Below are positions 56,115 through 64,000 of a stretch of 64,000 bases of DNA, in pieces. Source of the stretch: Coniochaeta sp. PMI_546 (lineage: Eukaryota > Ascomycota > Sordariomycetes > Coniochaetales > Coniochaetaceae); assembly GCA_021432605.1 (NCBI GenBank), contig MU271150.1:434001-498000 (forward strand), in the 5' to 3' direction. Made by a program: the position numbers and the translations under genes. How positions within the stretch are numbered: position 1 is the first letter of the stretch; each line of letters opens with the position of its first letter. The notes beneath the pieces were generated by a model. That model made no database searches. It had not been told where the DNA came from and saw nothing but the letters and a program-made list of their open reading frames with translations.

Positions 56115-58746
56115 TTTTGGTGAAAAATAAAACCATTGGAAAGATAGAAAAGAGAAGAACTTACATATCATGGTCATCAATCTGCAACACGTGCGGAATC
56201 TGCGCAAAAGCCTCCCGCAAGAACGGCTGGTCAAAGTGGCTAGTATAATAATGGAAATACGCGTGCGACACGTCCTCCTCGTGCCTGGCCGTCCACTGGG
56301 TGTTCTTCCTGTTCTCCCTCCCCTGCATGGCCAGCCACTGCTTGAGGATGGGCACCTCCCTCCACAGCCTGTCGGCGTAGATCTGGTCGCCCAGCCCGAG
56401 CTGGACGTGGAACCCCCCGCACTCGACGTTCTTCTGCAAGATGTCCTTCCACATGAACCCCACGCCGCCCAGCTTGGCCCTCTCGTTCTGCGAGGTCGAG
56501 GGGGCAAAGTCGTTGCCGCTGTGGGCGATCATGCGCCACCCCGTCTCGTGCCGGCCGGCGACGACGAACTCGTACCGCGTGCAGCCCAGGTGCGACGTGA
56601 CGGCGTACGTCCACCGCTCGGTCCCCGCGGGCCCCATGGGGAGGGCCACGTCGTACTTGTAGAACTGCCACCGCTGGTGGGTGAAGATGGCGTGGGGCAC
56701 CAGCTGCTGCGGGTTGGGGCTCAGGTCCTGGCTGAGGTGGATGTGGATCGTGGGCGGCTGGGGCGCGTCGGTGATGATCATGATGCTGCCCAGCCACAGG
56801 CCCTTCTCGACGTCCATGTTGACGTAGCGCAGGTACGGGCCGAAGTACACCCCGTTCGTGGGCGTGACCTTGTACACGTCCACGCCGGCGCTGGGCGGCG
56901 GGCCGGTGAAGCCCAGCGTCGACGGCGTGGCGGACGCGGCCACCGACATGATGCTCTCGGCGTAACCCGGGGTCTGCGGGTACAGGCCCGGGGACAGCTG
57001 CGAGGCCTTGCCGCCGCCCAGGAAGGGGGATCCCAGCGGGTTGCCGTAGGTCGAGGCGGTTGGGGAGAGGGGGGTCGGGTCGAGGCCGAGCGGGACGGGG
57101 CCCTTGGGGAATTCCCATTGTGTGGCCTGCGTGGCGAGGTGGATGTAGTAGTATTGCCCTGAGTTCTGGTCGAGGTGGGCGATCCATCCTTCCGGGAGGG
57201 GAGGAGGCGAGGTCGCTGCTTGCATTAGAGATGGGGTGTGGGTTAGGGCTGGGTGACCGTTCGTCTCGGGTTGTTGTTGTTGCTGCTGCTGTTGCTGCTT
57301 GTGGTCGATGGCGAACGCCGGATGGTTTGCCATGTGTGGCTCGTGGGTTGCAACGGGTTGTTGGATTGGGACTGGGGTCGGTTGCTGCTTGCTCGGCTGT
57401 GAGGCGCTCGAGGCGACGGCCGCGGTGGATGCTGCGGCGGCGGTGGCTGCAAGAGCAGGATGTCCGGTTGGACCAGAGCTCGAGCTCGGCTGTTGCGCAG
57501 GCCGCTGTTTCTCGCTCGGATACGATGCCGCTGCGGCGCTGGCGCCGGGAACAGTGGAGTAAGCGGGCGGAGGCGTCGAGGCCTGCATGCGCTGGAAATC
57601 TTGTTCCAGGACGCTGACCTGCAGCTGCGTTCCGCTACCACCGGCGGCTGGCCTAGAGGCCGCCGCATTTGGGTTAGCCGGTAGGTTGAAGCTCGTTTGC
57701 TGCGGCTTCGGACTGGCGACAGGTTCCGAGCCCTGATAGGCAATAGGAGGCCCATGCGGTGTCTGGTCCGGAGTCTCTGTCGGCGTCCACGGGCGAGCCG
57801 GGGCAGCCTGCTGCTGTGCAGGTGCCCGTCCGCCATACTGCGCCAACCGCGACTGCTGCGCCGCGCTCGGCGCATTGAAGCTGTTCAGCGTTGCCGTGCC
57901 CGAGATGCCAGCGGCCGCATATCGGTCAGCGATGTCTCCGCCCGGCAGCTGCGGAAGCTGTGGTAAGCCCGGTAGGCCGGGGTTGCCGGCGATAGGGGTC
58001 TCCGGGGGTGGAGGCGACCCTCGGCTGGCCTTCGTGGTTGAAGTGGAAGCTGTTGACGAGAACCGATTCAGTCCTCCAGGCCCTTGGCCAGCCCCGGGCA
58101 GGGCAAGACTGTTTGCGCCGCCGGGTGGTGGATAGTATGGCTTGTTCTGATATGCTGTCGATATCTTCTGCGTCGAGTTGGTCATGGGTGCGGCCGCCGG
58201 CTTGGGCGCCAGAGGTTTCGCAAAGAGCTCGTCCTTATCGTCGTCATCGGGACTTGTAGGGCTGAGCGGCTTCGGGGCGGTGCCCCTCCTTTCTGCCAGC
58301 CCGGTGCCCTTCTTCTCGACTGGACTCATGTTCAGCCGCGGGGATGTGTCATTGTACGTCCTTGTGCCTCCGGCGCTCGCCTGCGTTGGCGGGGTGTAAG
58401 TCCTTCCCCCAGACGATCCTGATGACTTCCGCCCACTGTCGTCCGGGTAGGGTAGTCGGCCGCTGGGTTTGGGAGGCTGGCTGAACCGCTCATCCAAGTC
58501 TTCGGGATACGGGAGAGGCGCTGCAGAGCTCGATGCTCCGGGCGGCAGAGGGAATGTTGGCTTGGAGGAGGCAGCCGACGACGACGTCGGTGGAGCGGGG
58601 TACTGGAAGCGGCTTCCGGCTGGCTTTGGGCTCGCGGGCTTGAATATTCTCAGGGGCTCGACGGTGGGACTGTCGCAGTCTTCGGCCGGACCAGGTCTGC
58701 TCATGAAGAGCTCCTCGTCAGGGACGTCGCGCGACCGCGTGGCCAT
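54728..58746 (-). CDS. WW-domain plus PhoD-like metallophosphatase protein
   Basis: Three exons: 58746-56165, 56027-55339 and 55236-54728 (introns 137 and 102 nt); 1,259 residues. Residues 1-500 are disordered and Pro/Ser/Gln/Ala-rich, with a poly-Gln run near 482-492. A WW domain (LPEGWIAHLDQNSGQYYYIH...ATQWEFP, about 515-547) follows. The PhoD-like phosphatase runs from about 640 to the C-terminus: GLGDQIYAD near 783-791, IDDHD near 856 completed over the splice to IDDHDIFDGFGSYPDY, and LSGDVNAAG near 1088. These are the metal-ligand motifs of the PhoD/alkaline phosphatase D fold. No signal peptide, so a cytosolic phosphodiesterase/phosphatase with a Pro-motif adaptor is likely (inference). 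The splice model is supported because both junctions recreate conserved motifs. Confidence 0.9.
56061..56113. repeat. CT and GT microsatellites within an intron
   Basis: (CT)n at about 56061-56078 and (GT)n at 56082-56113 fill most of the 137-nt intron 56028-56164. On the coding strand this is (CA)n then (GA)n, just before the CTACTAAT branch-like site. Confidence 0.9.
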
Positions 58747-61700
58747 TTTGTCTTTGGGCCACGTACGCGGCCGACTACCAGCTCTCTGGATAGATGCAGG
58801 TGGAGTGACGCACGGCTAGACAAAAAAGTTATTTTGGGGAGGGGGTTTCCACTTGGGGATGCTGTTTGTGAAATGTAAGAGGGTGGTTGTCACCTGCGAC
58901 CAGAGGTGCCGTCTTGGAGGACTTCGGCTGAGGTCGCAGAATGGGCCGCAACGAGCTCCCGTCGTCGGTCTTCTGCAGTCAGCTCAGGCGCAAGGCGGGG
59001 AAACGAAGCAGATTGGCTGGATATACAACTTCAAGTCGTACAGCGTCCCAGAGCACAGCGAGTTATCCGGCAGAGAAGAGGTAGGAGACAAGGAGACAGG
59101 AGACACACGAAACAAGAGTCAAAAAAGACGAGAAGCTGAGGAAGCAGACCTTTGAGCAGTTGAATATGCGGCCAGAGGGACAGGCCACGCATGTCATTGA
59201 ATCACGGTCGCGAGTCACTGAGAAGCAGGTCCAGGGGTCGGCGGGAAGGACAATCGGCGGCGGCATTTGGGGCCCAGACTCCCTGCTCATGGTCTTCCCC
59301 TTGCTCGCACTTGGGAGCATTGGCGGCGTGTCCAGCAGAAGCCGTGATTGGCCTGGAGCTCTGAGCGCTTAGAGGTGTTGGCATGGCCAGCAAATGGCAG
59401 AGAAGCGGTAAACCAAGACCCCGGTTCGTCCAGTGTCTCGAAGCGCCAAACCCCCCCGGCTGCCCAACACCATCAGAAGAGTCCAACGCCTTTTCTTTCC
59501 CTGCAGCCCTGAATCCTTTCCCGCATTGGTGTCCGGCTCATTGGCTTCATTTCAAGCACTTGAACTGGCCATAGTACACACCATTCTGAGCTTTGGGGGC
59601 GTAAACGATGCAGAGGAGAAGCATGGCGGCTTGAAGCTCGATGCACCGATGCGCCGATGCGCCAGATGCTGCCCTCTCTACCCCACCGCGGGGCAGCGAG
59701 GCATCCCCCTGATTCATTCAGGGACTTGCCGTGACAGACATCGAGCTAGGACGGGATCCCGAGCGTTAAAGGAGGTTATTTTTGGGAACTTTTGAGGCGC
59801 CAATTCGTCGTGCCGGGTATACACGTGTAATGTGTAAACTCTTGTGCAACGTCGAAGCCAGCATTGCATTTTCATGAGCGACTGTATACATAGCGGAGAA
59901 GTCTGCCGAACTGACGGCCATGTATAGGTATAGAAGACGCAACTCATGTCGCAAGCAGCAGCATGGAGTGATAATCTTTGTCATGTGAACTTTCACATGG
60001 CAATATAAATGATAAGCGAGCTTAATTGCAGTCCCCATAGACATTCATTGACTGCAAACCAGTAGTAAGCTGTAATCGCCTGGCAGCAGATAGGCTTAGG
60101 GATGGTCATTTCCCATGCTATACTGTATAGAGAATGATGACTTGAGAGGTAGGTAGAAAGGAAGATAGGTCATGAATACCCTCCTTGAGACACTGGCTTC
60201 AAGTGCTTCTGCATCTCCAGTATTTATCTACCACAGTGCTGCTGCAGTAACGCGGCACGGAGATGTGTTCCGGAGGACCCCACATTTTCCGGACTGGCGC
60301 CCGCAGTCGGTATCCGGCCGAGACAGGTCAGACTGCTATTCATAGCGAACCAAAGCACCGGATGCCCTTGAATTTGCGACCAGTGACCTCCGTTACTAGT
60401 TGCAGACTGACACGGTTCCATATAAACCAGGTGGATGACAAGGACAGCATCGATGACGGAGACAGACAGATGGTTGAACTGCTGATTCGAAGTCCAGACC
60501 AGCATGGTGTAGATTTCGCAAGGTCTCGCAGCATCGAACACAGGTAATACCTTTTTCTTTGAAGGTGAGTACGTACTGCGGCAGTAAGGTAGCTCTCGTC
60601 TGTTCATTGATCAACAATCTGCCAACACCGCTTCCTAGTCTACCTTATCCTGACATGAAAAGTCAAGTGGTTGAAGAAGAACCTTCACGTAGATGGGACT
60701 TTCCTGTTTTATGTGGGTTTCGTTCCTTGGCGTCTCCAATTCGAGGTTGCATTCAGCAATTGAAGAAGGTGGGGCCGGGCGAAGTTGAAGATTTGGGGGT
60801 TTCGTTTGTCCAGTACTTTCCACAGTAAACCTCGATTCGACCGTGGAATCCAGCATATTGAATTGCCATAGATGCTCTATGAAATATCTGTAAGATATGA
60901 CTGCTCATGTCAGTCTTCAGTGTCGGTCTTCTCAGAGGAAGTCCTCCGTGTACTGCCGTGTTTGAAGAAAGTGAAGATGGATGAAAGCAGGTAGCCTTGC
61001 ATTACCATGATACATTGAAGGGGCGTTTCCCAGCGCGAACAGCGGGGTACACAGCGGGGCCCAAATGCGAGATCCGATCATGTGCGGCAGAGGAAATTCT
61101 TCTGATTGCATCATCTATTATACACTTTCACAGTACTTCATGGTACGTGAACGCAGCAAGAAAACAGATGTACCACAGTAGACTCGAGGCCAGGCGCGGC
61201 AAAGAAAAGGAGAATCATGTAGCAGCCTAGAGGGAGGACGAGGTGCAGGATCAGTGAGGATGTACGGTGGAAGATCCAATCTGTTCAATTGAGTCTTGTT
61301 TTCCCCGCTCCCTAAGCTTGGTGGTGAGAAGCTGCTCTGCCTCTTCTTCTCTCATCTCACTTCTATACTAAACTCACCTCGGCCAAGGCCTTTCTTATCT
61401 CTCCAGCAGGTCTATACCTTGCCGGGCTTATCAGTAGCGCCCTATCTTGCATCCTGGTGGCGTCTGCAAGCTGCTCGCACTGGACTCTTGTATACATACC
61501 TTACCAAGTAGTTGTCGCTCCGGCAGCTTATCTCCACATCTCAAGCTACTTGAAGCTCTTATCAACACCGTGACGTGTGCCACCTCGAACGAATTGGCCT
61601 ACCAAACAGCACCAGGACCTGCGCGCTATATTCCCAACCCTAGACTCCAGGGTCTTCTGGATCTCGGGATCTCTGTATCGCCGTATCTTTCACTCTCCAG

Positions 61701-61750
61701 CTCTCCAATTCCAACTCCTACCCGCCTGCCACGAGCTTTGACCTCACATC
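58747..61750. other. 3.0-kb divergent intergenic region, no gene recognised
   Basis: The longest gap in the window, between the WW-phosphatase (minus) and the transporter (plus). Only short frames without domain signatures. The last ~450 bp before 61751 are pyrimidine-rich and look like a long 5' leader, perhaps with a leader intron. No tRNA or repeat copy seen. Confidence 0.45.
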
Positions 61751-63510
61751 ATGTCTCTCCCACGCGTCGCCTCGATAGAGAGCTTCTCCTTCGTCCAGGG
61801 TGACCAGGGGTCAAGAAGAAACTCAGACGTGTCAGTCAGAGCCCGAAGGCTAAGCTTCAACCCCGTTCCGCAGCAATGGGACCCCCCCGTAGTCGCCGAG
61901 CACCCCGATGCCGTCGGTGCCTTTGAGGTGCCCAAGTGGAAGAGAGTCCGTAAGTGATACTGCCCCGCTCGCCAACAAGAGCAAGAGATACCACCGACAT
62001 CATGAAAGAGATATTCTAACAAACTCGATCAGTCCAAGTCGGCGTGACAGTCTTGTACTGCCTCTTCGCAGCCGGCATCGTCTTTGGCTACGCAGCCATA
62101 AAACCCGTCCTGAAAAAAGAGGGCGCCTACCGGGACGTCTGCCGCGAGAGCTCGGGCGTCGTGACCGAGGACACCTGCGTCGAGATCCACCTGAACCTCA
62201 TGTTCACCGTCGCCGCCGTAGCCACCAACGTCGCCGCCCTCCCCATCGGCGCCATCCTGGACCACTACGGCCCGCGAGTCTGCGGCCTGATGGGCGCCTT
62301 CTTCCTCGCCGTCGGCTCCCTCCTCATGTCCTTCGAGCACAGGCTCCCCTTCGACGGCCTCCTCTTCGGCTACCTCTTCCTCGCCCTCGGCGGGCCCTTC
62401 ACCTACATCTCCTCCTTCCAGCTGTCCAACGCCTTCCCCAGGAACAGCGGCCTCGTCCTCGCCCTCCTGACCGGCGCCTTCGACGCCTCCTCCGCCCTCT
62501 TCCTGGTCTACCGCCTCATCTTCGAGGCCTCGGGCGGCACCTTCGGCCACCGGAAGTTCTTCCTCGCCTACCTGGTCGTCCCCGTCGTCATCGTCCTCCT
62601 CCAGCTCCTCATCCTCCCCGCCCACTCCTACAAGACCATCGGCGAGCTGATCGAGGAAGTCGAGGAGCCCCTGCCCCCACAAGACGCCTACGACCAGGTA
62701 GACGAGCACACCGCCCTCCTCCACGAAGAGCAGCGCGAGCACCGCGAGTCCGTCGTCGCCGGCCTCGAGGAGCTCCTCGGCAGCGCCAAGGCCGACCGCC
62801 AGGCCGCCCGGGAAGAACGCAAGAACGAGATCTCGGGCGTCTGGGGCGTCATGCACAGCGCCAGCGTCGGGCAGCAGCTCCGCTCCCCCTGGTTCATCCT
62901 CATCTGCCTCTTCACCGTCATCCAGATGACGCGCATCAACTACTTCGTCGCCACCATCCGACCCCAATACGAAGCCATCTTCGGCTCCAAGGAAAAAGCC
63001 ATCGAGATCAACAACTTCTTCGACCTCGCCCTCCCCCTAGGCGGCATAATCTCCATCCCCTTCATCGGCGCCGTCCTCGACCACACCTCCACCGTCACCG
63101 TCCTCGCCGCCCTGGTCTCCATAGCCACCACCATCGGCCTCCTGGGCGTCCTCCCCTACCCCCCGGCAGCCTACGCGGGCGTGTGCCTCTTCGTCCTCTA
63201 CCGCCCCTTCTACTACACTGCCGTGTCAGACTACAGCGCCAAGGTCTTCGGCTTCCGCACCTTCGGCACCGTCTACGGCACCATCATCTGCCTCAGCGGC
63301 CTCTTCAACTTCTCCCAGTCCGGGCTCGACTATCTCTTCCACCAGACCTTCCGCGGCGACCCCGTCCCAGTCGACCTGATGCTGCTCTCTGCTGGCTTGG
63401 CGGTCGGGGTTGTGTTGGTGGCTTACGTGGCCGTCAGGTCGAGGAGTATAAAGCGCAAGCTGCTCGAGGAGGAGGCGCAGGCGGCGCCGACGTATAGTAT
63501 CCGGACTTGA
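61751..63510 (+). CDS. FMP42: MFS transporter, Fmp42/SLC43-like
   Basis: Two exons, 61751-61949 and 62033-63510 (83-nt intron); 558 residues. A hydrophilic ~65-residue N-terminus is followed by about 12 membrane segments. The first one (VTVLYCLFAAGIVFGYAAIKPVL) is the hallmark of the Fmp42-like family. The MFS loop 2-3 signature appears as IGAILDHYGPRVCG. A charged cytosolic loop of about 100 residues (EEVEEPLPPQDAYDQ to EERKNEISGVW) joins the halves, and the second half contains IGAVLDHTSTVTV as the mirrored motif. The tail is basic/acidic (RSRSIKRKLLEEEAQ). Animal SLC43 relatives carry large neutral amino acids; the fungal substrate and membrane are not settled. The splice junction RV-LQVGVT joins the cytosolic tail to helix 1. 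Confidence 0.9.
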
Positions 63511-64000
63511 CGGTGGGGATGGTGGGGATGGTGGTTGGTGATTGATGTGACGGGAAAAGTGTGAAATTTCTGTGGATGGAGAGGAGTGATCTTATAGTTG
63601 TTGCCATGTTTGAGATATATCAATATATACACGAAAGGAGGGAATATTTTCTGCATAGTAGCGGACCGGGCAAGGCGTACTGAGTTTCGGTAGCATCTAG
63701 CATAGGCTTTTTATGTTGGCGAGTGATTCTTGATCATACCTTGTTTGCTTTTGGATCATGATTGACCATAGTTTGTTTACTTTTGGATAGCACTGGGAGT
63801 ATCTGATGCATGAGCTCTCTCGTCCAACTACACCGGTAGTCATGCAGCTATGTTTCTCGTTTTTGACATCCCGATTATGCATTCACACGAGCTTCTTCTT
63901 GAACGGAATTGGCCCTCCGCAGGCACGTCAAATTCGCCAAGCTATATACCAGACTAGAGAGACTCAAAATATACACAAAAGTCATCATCATCATTACATC
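63511..64000. other. 3' flank of the transporter gene
   Basis: AT-rich non-coding sequence to the window end, with GGTGGGGATGGTGGGGATGG direct repeats just after the stop codon. No gene seen. Confidence 0.5.

Noticed and set aside
61908-63497. Long Arg/Pro/His-rich plus-strand frame over the transporter
   Set aside because: Alternative frame of the MFS exon; no membrane segments or motifs.

Overview
This window reads as a gene-dense euchromatic stretch from a filamentous ascomycete (Pezizomycotina, most likely Sordariomycetes; this is inference). The grounds are short GT-AG introns of 54-137 nt, several with CTAAC-type branch sites, GC-rich codon use, and Ser/Thr-rich secreted proteins. Clear fungal families are also present: Zn2Cys6 activator, Pmt4, Hos2, Sld5, calnexin, monothiol glutaredoxin, Fmp42-like MFS. 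I support 22 protein-coding genes, one of them cut by the left edge. I saw no tRNA, rRNA, transposon or CRISPR array. Starts were restricted to ATG, so several genes begin downstream of the longest open frame.

Layout. 1-6 kb: a truncated unknown gene, a 12-cysteine secreted protein, a Ser/Thr-rich secreted protein with a PAN/apple-like tail, and a small secreted protein. 6.7-13 kb: an alpha-amylase with a CBM20 starch-binding domain, followed upstream on the same strand by a five-exon Zn2Cys6 regulator that contains a predicted 3-nt microexon. 15.8-24.2 kb: an N-terminally membrane-anchored multicopper oxidase, NAD-dependent glycerol-3-phosphate dehydrogenase, Grx3/4-type glutaredoxin, and a membrane-tethered gamma-glutamylcyclotransferase-like protein. 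A TATG microsatellite containing a 110-N assembly gap lies at about 20.6-20.9 kb. 25.5-38.7 kb: a UDP-glycosyltransferase, an FMN-dependent 2-hydroxyacid oxidase, Pmt4 (ER O-mannosylation), a RidA/Mmf1 enamine deaminase, mitochondrial methylmalonate-semialdehyde dehydrogenase and calnexin. 40.3-49 kb: methylthioribulose-1-phosphate dehydratase, a GPI-type CX3C cell-surface protein, a short-chain dehydrogenase, the GINS subunit Sld5, and a single-pass sensor-like membrane protein. 49.9-63.5 kb: a Yng2-type ING/PHD protein divergent from the Hos2 deacetylase, a 1,259-residue WW plus PhoD-like phosphatase, and an Fmp42-like MFS transporter.

There is no single operon-like pathway, as expected in a fungus. 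Loose functional neighbours are starch degradation next to a regulator, secretory-pathway quality control (Pmt4, calnexin), mitochondrial/amino-acid metabolism (RidA, MMSDH, MTRu-1-P dehydratase), and a divergent acetylation pair (Yng2-like and Hos2).

I found no convincing new multi-gene system. The observations most worth testing are the 3-nt microexon inside the zinc cluster, a recurrent intergenic TAAGGTACCT palindrome, unusual membrane tethering of two enzymes, a double CX3C hairpin surface protein, and two orphan secreted/unknown genes.
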